A DNA stretch of 64,000 bases from Priestia megaterium (GTDB lineage Bacteria > Bacillota > Bacilli > Bacillales > Bacillaceae_H). The position numbers were made by a program, and so were the translations under genes. Below, piece after piece: positions 1 through 9,495 of the stretch. Below the pieces are notes generated by a model, which was given only the letters and a program-made list of their open reading frames with translations, did no database searches and was not told the origin of the DNA. Position 1 is the stretch's first letter. Every line of letters starts with the position of its first letter. Where the stretch lies: the NCBI RefSeq assembly GCF_023824195.1, contig NZ_CP085442.1, positions 1,030,001-1,094,000 on the forward strand, given 5' to 3'.

Positions 1-753
1 ACTACAATTGGTGCGCTGATCTTTTCAGCCGTTATTTACTTCGTAGTTCATCCCGTATTGACGCCGCTTATTTTTATTGTCGGAATCGTTTCAGGATTAT
101 TTTGGGCAGTTGGGCAAAGTAATCAGTTGAAAACGATTGATTATATTGGTGTTTCAAAAACCATGCCAATTTCAACTGGTATGCAGCTTGTGACGACATC
201 GCTGTTTGGTGTTATCGTATTTCACGAGTGGTCAACAACAACAACCGTTATTTTAGGTGTGTTAGCTCTTATCTTTATTGTTATTGGTATTGTGTTAACA
301 TCACTAGAAAGCGAAAAAAATGCAGAGCAATCTGGACAATTCAAAAAAGGGATTATTACCCTTATTATTTCAACAATTGGATACTTAGTGTATGTAGTTG
401 TCGCTCGTTTATTTAATGTAGACGGATGGTCGGCGCTATTCCCACAAGCTATTGGTATGTTAATTGGGGGACTTATACTTACTTATAAACACAAACCGTT
501 TAATAAATACGCAATTCGCAACATTATTCCAGGGCTGATTTGGGCAGCTGGTAATATGTTCTTATTTATCTCTCAACCTAAAGTAGGGGTTGCAACAAGC
601 TTCTCATTATCACAAATGGGAATTGTTATTTCAACGCTTGGCGGTATCTTCTTATTAGGAGAAAAGAAAACGAAGCGTCAGCTTATTTCGATTACGATTG
701 GTATTGTGCTCATCATTTTAGGTGGCGTATTCCTCGGAATGGCTAAAAGTTAA
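1..753 (+). CDS. glcU: Glucose uptake protein GlcU (5' end outside the window)
   Basis: The reading frame is open from the first base, so the start lies upstream. About 250 residues are visible; the family has roughly 285, so about 35 N-terminal residues are missing. The protein is almost entirely hydrophobic helices with short charged loops, as in the GRP/GlcU sugar transporters (about ten membrane segments), which import glucose with protons at the cytoplasmic membrane. It ends with a basic tail. The gene is followed 62 bases later by glucose 1-dehydrogenase in the same direction. This is the known Bacillus glcU-gdh arrangement, in which imported glucose is oxidised directly. The substrate assignment rests on family and context. 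Confidence 0.9.
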   Translation, partial: TTIGALIFSAVIYFVVHPVLTPLIFIVGIVSGLFWAVGQSNQLKTIDYIGVSKTMPISTGMQLVTTSLFGVIVFHEWSTTTTVILGVLALIFIVIGIVLTSLESEKNAEQSGQFKKGIITLIISTIGYLVYVVVARLFNVDGWSALFPQAIGMLIGGLILTYKHKPFNKYAIRNIIPGLIWAAGNMFLFISQPKVGVATSFSLSQMGIVISTLGGIFLLGEKKTKRQLISITIGIVLIILGGVFLGMAKS

Positions 754-803
754 CGTTTACGTAAAAGTTAATGATAGTATGTATGAATAAATGAAAACAC
801 TAG

Positions 804-1601
<798 letters not shown>

Positions 1602-1620
1602 TATAGTTTAGAATCGATGT

Positions 1621-1661
1621 AGAAAAAGAGACATGGCAAAATCGGCCATGTCTCTTTTTCT
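1621..1661. terminator. Bidirectional intrinsic terminator after gdh
   Basis: Two perfect 17-base arms (1621-1637 and 1645-1661) flank a 7-base loop. The outer stem is A-rich on the left and T-rich on the right, so it can terminate transcripts from either side. It lies between the convergent gdh and yocS-like genes. Confidence 0.85.
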
Positions 1662-1663
1662 AT

Positions 1664-1713
1664 ACCTAAGCGAATGCCACCCCCCTTGCGGGGTTGGTGG
1701 CATTCGCCTAGGT
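1664..1713. repeat. Long near-perfect inverted repeat between convergent genes
   Basis: Arms 1664-1680 and 1697-1713 pair over 17 bases with a single A/C mismatch. An inner C-run/G-run stem closes on the loop TTGC. No T-run follows on either side, so it is not a simple intrinsic terminator. It sits directly after the gdh terminator. It may be a palindromic intergenic element or a second roadblock hairpin. Confidence 0.7.
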
Positions 1714-1793
1714 AAAACCTTTTAAGAACTTTTTAAAACCTTTTTGGGAAGAGTCAAGGGAGCTTTTTGTGCTTCCCTTATAAGTTTATGGTA

Positions 1794-2756
1794 TTAGCCA
1801 GCCATATTTTTGTTAGAAGAGGGCTGGTTTTTGTCTTTTAGTTTGCTGAAGATAAAGGCCAGCACTGAGCCTGAGATGTTGTGCCAGACGCTGAAGATGG
1901 CGCTTGGGACAGCGGCTAGTGGCGAAAAGTGAGTGGAAGCGATAGTGACGCCGAGCCCTGAGTTTTGCATGCCAACTTCCATTGCCACTGCTTTTTGTTT
2001 GGCTAGATCCATTCCGCATAAGCGGGCAAAGAAGAAGCCGATTGTGAAACCAAGAATGTTGTGAAGAACAACTACGGCAAAAATGATACCGCCTGTTTTA
2101 GCAAGCTGTGCTTGGCTTCCTGCCACAACGGCGGATACAATCAAGACAATCGCGACTACTGAAACAAGGGGAAGGGCTTTGGAACTTGCTTCTGCAGCTT
2201 TTCCAAAAAACTTTTTGATCGTAAATCCAAGAGCAAGCGGAATGATGACAACTTGTATAATGGAAATAATAAGAGACATGATATCAATATCGACCCACTT
2301 GCTTGCAAATAATAAAATGAGAAGCGGTGTAACAATCGGTGCTAAAATGGTTGAAACAGAAGCGATAGCAACTGCGAGCGCAACGTTTCCTCGAGCCAAA
2401 AAGACCATTACGTTTGATGATGTGCCGCTTGGACAACAGCCTACTAAAATAACGCCCACTGCTATTTCTTTTGGTAAATCTAAGCCAATCGCCAAACCGA
2501 ATGCGAGAAGCGGCATAATGATAAAATGTCCCACCACGCCTAGTGCTACTTCTTTCGGTCTTCGAAATACTTCGCTGAAATCAGACGCTGACAGCGTTAA
2601 TCCCATTCCAAACATGACAATTCCTAAGAGCGGAACGATGTACTTTCCAATCCATACAAAGTGCTCTGGGAATGAGTAAGCAATAACGGAAATTAAAATA
2701 ACCCAAAGCGTAAATGTTTTTCCTGCAAATGTACTGATTTTCTCTATTGTTTTCAT
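1794..2756 (-). CDS. yocS: Bile acid:sodium symporter family protein (YocS-like)
   Basis: This 320-residue integral membrane protein has about nine or ten hydrophobic segments. It carries the family signatures GCCPSGTSSNVM and, near the C-terminus, EVGMQNSGLG, which form the crossed helices and sodium sites of the SBF/ASBT fold. Relatives transport bile acids, pantoate or other organic anions with sodium; B. subtilis YocS is the closest named relative I recall. The true substrate is unknown. The ATG has AGGAGG 8-10 bases upstream. It is monocistronic and convergent with gdh. Confidence 0.88.
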   Translation of the reverse strand: MKTIEKISTFAGKTFTLWVILISVIAYSFPEHFVWIGKYIVPLLGIVMFGMGLTLSASDFSEVFRRPKEVALGVVGHFIIMPLLAFGLAIGLDLPKEIAVGVILVGCCPSGTSSNVMVFLARGNVALAVAIASVSTILAPIVTPLLILLFASKWVDIDIMSLIISIIQVVIIPLALGFTIKKFFGKAAEASSKALPLVSVVAIVLIVSAVVAGSQAQLAKTGGIIFAVVVLHNILGFTIGFFFARLCGMDLAKQKAVAMEVGMQNSGLGVTIASTHFSPLAAVPSAIFSVWHNISGSVLAFIFSKLKDKNQPSSNKNMAG

Positions 2757-2957
2757 CTGTACGATACCTCCTGCGAACTATAAGAAGAAATTATACTATT
2801 TATTCAGAAAAATGAAAACAGTATTTTTGTAAAATAGTACAGAATATTTTATCTTTTGGAGATTATTTCAGTTTAAATGCAAGCATTCCTTCATTGAATG
2901 GACAGAATATGTGGTAATATAAAGAAGTTAGTTTTAGAAAGTCGGAGGAGTTTAGTC

Positions 2958-3158
2958 ATGAAATTTATCTATATTTTGTCTGTCCTTCCGTTCGTAGGCA
3001 TATTAGGATTTCTTCCTTTTGTTAATCGAGTGACTCCGTTTGTTCTCGGTATGCCGTTCAATATGTTTTGGATGGTGATATGGGTGGTGCTTACGTCCAT
3101 TATTTTAGGGGTTATGTACAAGCTTGATCCCAGAAATCGGGAAGGGGAAGAAGAATGA
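2958..3158 (+). CDS. DUF3311 small membrane protein, symporter partner
   Basis: This 66-residue protein has two membrane helices and an acidic tail ending in RNREGEEE. An in-frame start exists 60 bases upstream, but the ATG at 2958 is preceded by GGAGGAG at ideal distance and gives the usual length, so I chose it. The last four bases (ATGA) overlap the start of the next gene, a sodium:solute symporter, which indicates translational coupling. DUF3311 proteins are regularly encoded just before such symporters (YhjC/YhjB in B. subtilis) and are thought to be accessory subunits. Their molecular role is not established. Confidence 0.85.
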   Translation: MKFIYILSVLPFVGILGFLPFVNRVTPFVLGMPFNMFWMVIWVVLTSIILGVMYKLDPRNREGEEE

Positions 3159-4609
3159 ATAGTGCACTTATTATTATTTTACTATTTTTAGTGGCAGCTA
3201 TTTTTCTTGGCATACGATCAACCAAAGGCAAAGATATGAACTTGGAGCAGTGGACGGTAGGCGGACGCGGTTTCGGGGCTATTTTAGTGTTTGTGCTGAT
3301 GGCCGGAGAAATCTATACAACGTTTTCGTTTCTAGGCGGAAGCGGATGGGCTTATGGCAAAGGAGCTCCTGCACTTTATGTCTTAATTTATATTAGCTTA
3401 TCATATGTCTTATCATACTGGCTTCTTCCTGTTATTTGGAAGTATGCAAGAGATCATAAGCTCGTTTCGCAGCCTGATTTTTTTGTAAGCAAATATAAAA
3501 GCCCTTACCTTGGTGTGCTTGTAGCTGCTGTAGGAGTGATTGCCGTCATTCCTGTTATTGTTGTGCAGTTAAAAGGATTGGGGATTATTGTATCACAAGC
3601 ATCCTACGGCGCCATTTCGATGCCGGCAGCCATTTGGATGGGAGCTATCAGTTTAACGCTGTATGTTATGATATCCGGTATCCACGGTTCTGCATGGACG
3701 GCCGTTATTAAAGACATTATGATGCTTGCTGTGATTGGATTTTTAGGCATTTATTTGCCTTTTCATTATTACGGAGGATACGGTCCGATGTTTGAAGCGG
3801 TGAATACAGCGAAGCCAGGGTTTTTAAAGTTTCCTGAGCAAGGATTAAGCGTCTCATGGTTTATTTCGACCGTTATTTTACTAGTACTTGGTTTTTATAT
3901 GTGGCCGCAGGTGTTTAGTTCAAGTTATACAGCGAAAAATGCAAAGGTATTTCGTAAAAATGCAATCATTAGTCCTCTTTATACGCTGATGCTGCTCTTT
4001 GTATTTTTTGTTGGATTTGCAGCTATTTTAAAAGTTCCTGGTTTAAGCGGAGGAGACGTGGATCTTGCGCTATTACGGATCTCAATCCAAACCTTTGATC
4101 CTTGGTTTATTGGAATTATAGGAGGGGCCGGTTTGCTGACAGCGCTTGTGCCGGGGTCGATGCTGTTAATGAGTGCGTCAACGCTGCTGGCTAAAAACAT
4201 ATACAAACCGTTTGCGCCTCAAGCAAGCGAAGCGCGTATTGCTCTTTTAGCGAAAAGCTTTGTACCAATCGTGGCTCTCATTTCCGTTTACTTTACGCTA
4301 AACGGAGGAACGACGCTGTCAACGATTATTTTAATGGGCTATAGTCTGATGACACAGCTGTTTCCATCACTGCTTTTCAGTTTGAGGAAAAATAATTTTG
4401 TAACGAAACAAGGAGCAGCGTGGGGGATTGTTGCTGGAATTATTGTAGTGGCCTATATTACAATCAGCGGATCTACTATTGGTACATTATTTCCGTCACT
4501 GCCTCAGCAAATGAAGGATATCAATGTCGGATTTATTGCGCTGCTTGTCAACTTTATAGTAATGTGGGGAGTCAGTATGCTCACGAAGAAAAATAGCGTT
4601 TCTGCATAA
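3155..4609 (+). CDS. Sodium:solute symporter (YhjB-like)
   Basis: This 484-residue protein has about 13 hydrophobic segments in the LeuT-like arrangement of the SSS family, which imports small metabolites with sodium across the cytoplasmic membrane. The early GGRGFG segment after TM1 and the glycine-rich AGEIYTTFSFLGGSGWAYGKG region are typical. It is translationally coupled to the DUF3311 gene through an ATGA overlap, and the two probably make one transporter. The substrate cannot be read from the sequence; an organic acid or amino acid is possible. A terminator begins inside its last codons. Confidence 0.88.
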   Translation: MNSALIIILLFLVAAIFLGIRSTKGKDMNLEQWTVGGRGFGAILVFVLMAGEIYTTFSFLGGSGWAYGKGAPALYVLIYISLSYVLSYWLLPVIWKYARDHKLVSQPDFFVSKYKSPYLGVLVAAVGVIAVIPVIVVQLKGLGIIVSQASYGAISMPAAIWMGAISLTLYVMISGIHGSAWTAVIKDIMMLAVIGFLGIYLPFHYYGGYGPMFEAVNTAKPGFLKFPEQGLSVSWFISTVILLVLGFYMWPQVFSSSYTAKNAKVFRKNAIISPLYTLMLLFVFFVGFAAILKVPGLSGGDVDLALLRISIQTFDPWFIGIIGGAGLLTALVPGSMLLMSASTLLAKNIYKPFAPQASEARIALLAKSFVPIVALISVYFTLNGGTTLSTIILMGYSLMTQLFPSLLFSLRKNNFVTKQGAAWGIVAGIIVVAYITISGSTIGTLFPSLPQQMKDINVGFIALLVNFIVMWGVSMLTKKNSVSA

Positions 4610-4626
4610 GAAGCGCTGTTTTTTTG
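4595..4626 (+). terminator. Intrinsic terminator overlapping the symporter stop codon
   Basis: AGCGTTT (4595-4601) pairs with AAGCGCT (4611-4617) with one G-T wobble, and a run of seven to eight T follows. It would end the DUF3311-symporter transcript. Confidence 0.7.
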
Positions 4627-4636
4627 ATCAAACAGT

Positions 4637-4673
4637 AAAGAGCCAAAGGAATAGGATCATCCTTTGGCTCTTT
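4637..4673. terminator. Bidirectional terminator
   Basis: Perfect 14-base arms (4637-4650 and 4660-4673) begin with AAAG and end with CTTT. It lies between the symporter gene and a small gene on the opposite strand and can serve both. Confidence 0.8.
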
Positions 4674-4720
4674 AAGTGGCTTTTAACCGATAATTTGTAA
4701 AATTTCCTACATCAACTGAT

Positions 4721-4876
4721 TTACGCTAAAGCGGGAACTCGGTCGTTATAGTAAATAACTTCCGATAGGATCTTACACCCTTTAATCTCCTGAAATGTCT
4801 TTTTCGCCTCTACCTCTGATTCAAATTCAAACATAGTCGGACTTTGGTTTTTCGAGTAAACGGTAATGATCCACAT
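4721..4876 (-). CDS. Small conserved-looking protein of 51 residues
   Basis: I read a 51-residue frame beginning MWIITVYSKN and ending NDRVPALA. The minus-strand ATG has the strong Shine-Dalgarno GGGGGAG at normal spacing, and a bidirectional terminator lies beyond the stop. The sequence alternates a beta-strand start, an acidic middle (FEFESEVEAKKTF) and a C-terminal part with GCKILSEVIYYND, and reads like a compact alpha/beta small protein. I recall similar unnamed proteins in Bacillus but cannot give a function. Confidence 0.7.
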   Translation of the reverse strand: MWIITVYSKNQSPTMFEFESEVEAKKTFQEIKGCKILSEVIYYNDRVPALA

Positions 4877-5186
4877 TGTAAAATAAGCTCCCCCTATAAA
4901 ATAATAGTTTTCCTTTTTAGTGTAGCTATCAGGTGATGTGATAATAATGAATAGTTGTGATACAGCCTCACATTTTAAAAGGTACTTCTACTATACAACA
5001 AAAATTACAAAATAAAACAAGAAAATCTAAAAAACTACAGAGAATAATGAAAGAGAATAAATAACCGTTTATATATGGGCTATATTTATAAATGGAAGTA
5101 GGAATGTAAAAAAATATAGGGAAGAGCGATTGTCTTTTAGATTGCTAAACTATATACTTATGTTCAAAAAGTGCAGGAAGTGAACG
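4877..5186. other. Divergent intergenic region upstream of glnK
   Basis: These are AT-rich, non-coding bases between the small minus-strand gene and glnK. They must hold both promoters, but I could not pick a convincing -35/-10 pair. The glnK start at 5187 has GCAGGAAG a few bases upstream. No hairpin or repeat stands out. Confidence 0.5.
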
Positions 5187-6494
5187 ATGAAAGTTGATAC
5201 GGTAGTAAAAAAAGATGTTTTACTCATTCTGGTGATGATAGTCGTTGTGCCGCTAGCAGGAGAGCTTAAATATTATCCTTTTCATGATACGTATAGAGTT
5301 AGCTTTGCTGTGCCCATTTTTTTCTTTTCACTGCTGCTTTTAAGAAAGGTATCTCCTGTAATACCAGGTATTTTAGTTGCTAGTGCTATAGTGGGCTTTC
5401 GAATGTACCTTGACTGGTATAACTACGAATCATTTGATTTTCTGCATTCTTTGCAGATCCGGTGCTCAGCAGGGATTTATTATCTTGTTTATGCAATTGC
5501 TTTTTCTTGGTTTAAGATTAACGATTTTCATTCAAAGCCGTGGATTATTGGCATATGGAGCATCATCATCGAAACGGTTTCAGGCGGAATGGAATTGTTT
5601 TTTATGTATGTAATGGTTCATCATCATATTGTGTTCCCGGAGTTCATGCAAATTTTTATTGTAGGCGTCTTTCGAAGTTTCTTTGTTCTATGCCTGTTTA
5701 GTATGATCAAACTTTACGAAGGGCAGCTTAGAGAACGACAAATCTCTCAAAAAAATGATCAGCTGCTTGTTGTGCTTTCAAATTTATATGAGGAATCCAT
5801 CCATTTAAAAAAAACGCTGCAGGACGCTGAGCGGATTACGAAAAAGTCGTATGATTTATATGAAGAACTACACGAAGCGGATATCCACCAGCTTACTTCG
5901 CTGCACGATTTTAGCCAAAAAGCATTACAAATTGCAGGAGAAGTACATGATATTAAAAAAGACAACCAGCGGATATCAGCAGGACTGTCCAAGGTCATTA
6001 CAAAAGAAGAATTTTCTGAGTATATGGAAATCGAAAGTCTGCTTCAAATCGTCATGCGCAGCAATGAAAAATATGCGGCGCTGTTAACAAAAGATATTCA
6101 TTTTTCATATTCGATTCTAGGAGAGCATCCTCGCTATCACGTGTACTTGTTTTTATCATTAATTAATAACCTAGTAACGAATGCGGTCGAAGCGATTGAA
6201 AAAGAAGGCGCGATTATTATCGACGTATGTCGAGAAGAAGACCGTATTTTATTGTATGTAAGAGACAGCGGTCCCGGAGTGAAAAAAAGGCATGAACGTC
6301 TCATTTTTAAAGCGGGATTTACATCTAAATATGCAAAGGACGGGACGCCTTCTACGGGTCTTGGGCTTGTCTACGTTAAGCAAATGACCGAGCAGCTGGG
6401 CGGAAGTATTCAATTTATTAATCTGTCTCCAAGCCCCGGTGTTCAATTTACTATAGATTTACCTATTTCTACGTTAATGGGGGATAAGGACTAA
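5187..6494 (+). CDS. glnK: Sensor histidine kinase GlnK (YcbA type)
   Basis: This 435-residue membrane kinase has about six hydrophobic segments over residues 12-185, then a coiled linker, then a compact kinase core. The likely phosphorylated histidine is His254 in EVHDIKKD. The ATPase domain shows the N box NNLVTNAVEAI, G1 DSGPGVK and G2 GLGLVYVKQM. In B. subtilis GlnK with GlnL senses glutamine and activates glutamine utilisation genes. Here the response regulator starts one base after the stop codon, so the pair is co-transcribed. Its target here is probably the glutamate transporter immediately downstream. Confidence 0.85.
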   Translation: MKVDTVVKKDVLLILVMIVVVPLAGELKYYPFHDTYRVSFAVPIFFFSLLLLRKVSPVIPGILVASAIVGFRMYLDWYNYESFDFLHSLQIRCSAGIYYLVYAIAFSWFKINDFHSKPWIIGIWSIIIETVSGGMELFFMYVMVHHHIVFPEFMQIFIVGVFRSFFVLCLFSMIKLYEGQLRERQISQKNDQLLVVLSNLYEESIHLKKTLQDAERITKKSYDLYEELHEADIHQLTSLHDFSQKALQIAGEVHDIKKDNQRISAGLSKVITKEEFSEYMEIESLLQIVMRSNEKYAALLTKDIHFSYSILGEHPRYHVYLFLSLINNLVTNAVEAIEKEGAIIIDVCREEDRILLYVRDSGPGVKKRHERLIFKAGFTSKYAKDGTPSTGLGLVYVKQMTEQLGGSIQFINLSPSPGVQFTIDLPISTLMGDKD

Positions 6495-6495
6495 T

Positions 6496-7419
6496 ATGCG
6501 ATTTTATATCATAGATGATGACGAAGTCTTTCGTTCAATGTTAGCCGAAATTATTGAAGATAATGATCTAGGGGAGGTTATAGGAGAAGCAGAAGACGGG
6601 ATTGTGTTAAATGATCAATTTTCTTTATTGCAGCAGATCGATATTTTATTTATTGATTTATTAATGCCGATTCAAGACGGAATCGAAACCGTGCGCAAAA
6701 TAAAGGATATTTTTAAAGGGAAAATTATTATGATGTCACAAGTAGAAACGAAAGATTTGATTGGAAAAGCCTACTCGCTTGGCATTGAATACTATATCAC
6801 GAAGCCGCTTAATCGTATGGAAGTGCTCATGGTGATTCAAAAAGTAATTGAACGAATTCATGTTCAACAATCAATGGAGAAGATTCAAGAATCGTTAAAT
6901 ACCGTACTTAATGTAGGAAATCAGCAAAAAACGCCTTCTTTTGGTAAAAAAGAAAGCGATCCGGCAGAAGCCTGCAGGTTTCTTTTAAGAGAACTTGGGA
7001 TTTTAGGAGAAAGCGGAAGTAAAGATTTGATTGAAATCATCAATTACTTGCATCAAACGGAAAAAAGCACGATGTATGAACAGCATTTTCCTTCTCTCAA
7101 AGAAATCTTTGAGAAAATTACCGTGAGAAAGCTTGGTTCATCTTTTTCAGAAGACGTGCTGCAAAAAGAAATGAAAGCAGCCGAACAGCGAGTAAGAAGA
7201 GCCATTTATCAGTCTTTAAATCATTTGACCTCTCTTGGCATGGTTGACTTCTTTAATCCTAAATTTGAAAATTACGCTTCTAAGTTTTTCGATTTTTCAA
7301 TGGTGCATCAGCGCATGAGAGATATAGAAAAAGGCACGGGAAAAAGCAGCACTCCGAGTCGCATAAACGTAAAAAAATTTATTCAAATGCTCTATTATGA
7401 AGTCAAACAAACGCTGTAG
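6496..7419 (+). CDS. glnL: Response regulator GlnL (YcbB type)
   Basis: The 307-residue protein begins with a receiver domain (acidic pocket DDD at 7-9, phospho-acceptor Asp54 in FIDLLMP, Lys in ITKPL near 104). It ends with a long C-terminal region of about 170 residues typical of the YcbB DNA-binding family rather than a common LuxR or OmpR domain. It is paired with glnK, one base apart. GlnL of B. subtilis binds tandem TTTTGT half-sites separated by four bases, and exactly such a site occurs 65 bases after this gene, in front of gltT. A terminator overlaps the stop codon. Confidence 0.87.
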   Translation: MRFYIIDDDEVFRSMLAEIIEDNDLGEVIGEAEDGIVLNDQFSLLQQIDILFIDLLMPIQDGIETVRKIKDIFKGKIIMMSQVETKDLIGKAYSLGIEYYITKPLNRMEVLMVIQKVIERIHVQQSMEKIQESLNTVLNVGNQQKTPSFGKKESDPAEACRFLLRELGILGESGSKDLIEIINYLHQTEKSTMYEQHFPSLKEIFEKITVRKLGSSFSEDVLQKEMKAAEQRVRRAIYQSLNHLTSLGMVDFFNPKFENYASKFFDFSMVHQRMRDIEKGTGKSSTPSRINVKKFIQMLYYEVKQTL

Positions 7420-7440
7420 TAAAAAAACTACAGCGTTTTC
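7412..7440 (+). terminator. Terminator of glnK-glnL
   Basis: CGCTGTAGT (7412-7420) pairs perfectly with ACTACAGCG (7427-7435) and TTTTC follows. The left arm contains the glnL stop codon. Confidence 0.8.
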
Positions 7441-7441
7441 A

Positions 7442-7499
7442 TTTTGTAATTTTCTAAAAACTTTTTTGTTAGTTTCAGTAGGTTTTTGTTAGATTTTGT
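7442..7499 (+). promoter_or_regulatory. GlnL-type operator (TTTTGT repeats) before gltT
   Basis: TTTTGT occurs at 7442, 7464, 7484 and 7494. The last two form TTTTGT-TAGA-TTTTGT, matching the GlnL tandem repeat TTTTGTN4TTTTGT reported for the B. subtilis glutamine operon. The spacings of 22, 20 and 10 bases put all copies on one face of the helix. It lies about 140 bases upstream of the gltT start. Confidence 0.65.
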
Positions 7500-7636
7500 G
7501 ATGCCTGTGATAATGTAATCTTATGAATAAAAGAACTACTTAATAAACAGTTCTTAATGGAATTGTATCTGTTGAATACATTAAGTGCAAATAAACAGCT
7601 TCGAGCTGTTAGAAAAAAGAAGGAAGGTGCAAAGAT

Positions 7637-8908
7637 ATGTTCAAAAAGCTTGGATTAGCAGGACAAATTCTAATTGGTTTGATTGCAGGTATTATTGTAG
7701 GGGCTATTTTTTACGGAAATCCTAAAGCAGTTGAGGTGCTCCAGCCAATTGGAGACGTATTCATTCATTTAATTAAAATGATCGTGGTGCCGATTGTTAT
7801 ATCTAGTATCATTGTGGGCGTTGCGGGTGTTGGTGATATTAAGAAGCTTGGTAAATTAGGCGGAAAAACAATTCTTTACTTTGAAATCATTACAACGGTT
7901 GCCATTGTTGTAGGCTTATTAGCAGCTAACTTGCTTCACCCTGGTACTGGTGTGGACCGCAGCGGTCTTGAAAAATCAGATATCAGCAGCTACACATCAA
8001 CGGCAGAAGCTACAGAGCAAAAAGGATTTGTAGAAACATTTGTTCACATCGTTCCAACGAATGTATTTGAGTCAATTGCTGCAGGCGACATGCTGCCAAT
8101 TATTTTCTTCTCGGTCCTATTTGGACTTGGAATTGCATCAATCGGTGAAAAAGGCAAGCCGGTTTTAAGATTCTTTGAAGGCACGGCAGAAGCGATGTTT
8201 TGGGTAACGAATTTAGTTATGAAGTTTGCACCGTTTGGCGTATTTGCTTTAATCGGTGTAACCGTATCAAAATTTGGATTAGCGTCTCTGATTCCGCTTA
8301 GTAAGCTTGTAATTGTTGCTTACGGCACAATGATTTTCTTTGTATTAGTTGTACTAGGACTTGTAGCTAAATGGGCAGGCGTTAACATCTTCCACTTATT
8401 AAAAGTGCTAAAAGATGAATTGCTGCTAGCATTTTCAACTGCAAGTTCAGAAACAGTATTGCCGCGTATTATTGCGAAAATGGAAAAGTTCGGATGTCCT
8501 AAAGCAATTACATCTTTTGTTATTCCGACGGGATATTCATTTAACTTAGACGGATCTACTCTTTATCAAGCGCTTGCTGCGATTTTTATCGCGCAAATGT
8601 ACGGTATTGATATGAGCATCACACAGCAAATTTCACTGATATTAATTTTAATGGTTACATCTAAAGGAATTGCAGGAGTTCCGGGCGTGTCGTTTGTTGT
8701 ACTGCTTGCAACGCTTGGATCTGTAGGACTTCCGGTAGAAGGGCTTGCTTTTATCGCTGGAATCGACCGTTTGTTAGATATGGGACGTACAGCGGTAAAC
8801 GTAATTGGAAACTCACTTGGTGCAATCGTCATTTCGAAGTGGGAAGGTCAATTTAACGATAAAGACAAGGAAGCTTATATTAACGAAGTAACAAAAAAAG
8901 TATCGTAA
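7637..8908 (+). CDS. gltT: Proton/sodium-glutamate symporter GltT
   Basis: This 423-residue member of the dicarboxylate/amino acid:cation symporter family has eight transmembrane helices plus two re-entrant loops. The signature serine-rich hairpin TASSETVLPRI and the substrate-site motif NLDGSTLYQ in TM7 are intact, as is the later DRLLDMGRTAVNVIGN of TM8. It imports glutamate or aspartate across the cytoplasmic membrane. The ATG has GGAAGGTG upstream. The likely GlnL box in its promoter region suggests glutamine/glutamate-responsive control by the preceding two-component system. Its transcript likely ends in the hairpin of the following repeat element. Confidence 0.92.
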   Translation: MFKKLGLAGQILIGLIAGIIVGAIFYGNPKAVEVLQPIGDVFIHLIKMIVVPIVISSIIVGVAGVGDIKKLGKLGGKTILYFEIITTVAIVVGLLAANLLHPGTGVDRSGLEKSDISSYTSTAEATEQKGFVETFVHIVPTNVFESIAAGDMLPIIFFSVLFGLGIASIGEKGKPVLRFFEGTAEAMFWVTNLVMKFAPFGVFALIGVTVSKFGLASLIPLSKLVIVAYGTMIFFVLVVLGLVAKWAGVNIFHLLKVLKDELLLAFSTASSETVLPRIIAKMEKFGCPKAITSFVIPTGYSFNLDGSTLYQALAAIFIAQMYGIDMSITQQISLILILMVTSKGIAGVPGVSFVVLLATLGSVGLPVEGLAFIAGIDRLLDMGRTAVNVIGNSLGAIVISKWEGQFNDKDKEAYINEVTKKVS

Positions 8909-8914
8909 CAACAA

Positions 8915-9232
8915 AGAGTATGGGACAAAAGCATTTTAGTTGAAGAAAGATCCGAACGAATAATCGTTCGGATTTTTTTCATGTTGATGTAGATTTTATC
9001 TGTGCAGTTGCTTCTAGTTGTCGATTGGAGAACAAGGCGAAGATTCCTGCGGGAAAAGCGGAACAGATGAGACCCCGCAGGAGCGCAAGCGAGGAGGAGG
9101 CTCATCGACCGCCCGCGGAAAGCGAAGCCTTATACGGAAATCAACGGCCGTATAACAAGTGATCCATATCACCTCATTTATCCATTTTATTAGGCTTTAG
9201 ATGGGATTTATTTAGTTATATCTCAACCTATT
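8915..9232 (+). repeat. Intergenic repeat element, copy A
   Basis: About 318 bases. The left end resembles GAGGCTGGGACAAAAG and the right end its inverted counterpart TTATGTCCCAGCCTC. Inside is an intrinsic terminator (TCCGAACGA/TCGTTCGGA plus T-run, 8949-8979) and a GC-rich core with CCTGCGGG pairing to CCCCGCAGG. It starts only seven bases after gltT. The same element recurs at 9496, 15085, 16359, 19290 (reversed) and 32194. It has no coding capacity. Confidence 0.9.
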
Positions 9233-9309
9233 TCTTTGAATTTGCTTTGAAAAATTGGGAATAGTAACTAAAGATGAAAAACAAATGATTAATACAAGGA
9301 GGTCACAAC

Positions 9310-9489
9310 ATGGGAAGAGCAAATAATCACAAATCATCACATAACAACAAAGGGTCACTGCCTCAAACACCAAAAGAGTTAAAAATTGCTCCGGATCAAG
9401 CAAATGAAGAATTTTCACGTGAGTTAGCGCAGCATCATGATGCTAAAGCGAAACAGGACTTAATTTTGAAACAGCAAAAGGAAAAGTAA
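9310..9489 (+). CDS. Small hydrophilic YfhD-like protein
   Basis: This 59-residue protein begins MGRANNHKSS and continues with NNKGSLPQTPKELK, then EEFSRELAQHHDAKA, and is rich in H, K, Q and N. The ATG has the excellent site AAGGAGG at normal spacing. The MGR...NK.SLPQTPK pattern followed by a short helical tail resembles the YfhD family of small Bacillus proteins of unknown function; I am moderately sure of that match. A small spore protein is an alternative. The gene stands alone between repeat copies A and B. Confidence 0.75.
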   Translation: MGRANNHKSSHNNKGSLPQTPKELKIAPDQANEEFSRELAQHHDAKAKQDLILKQQKEK

Positions 9490-9495
9490 AGACAA

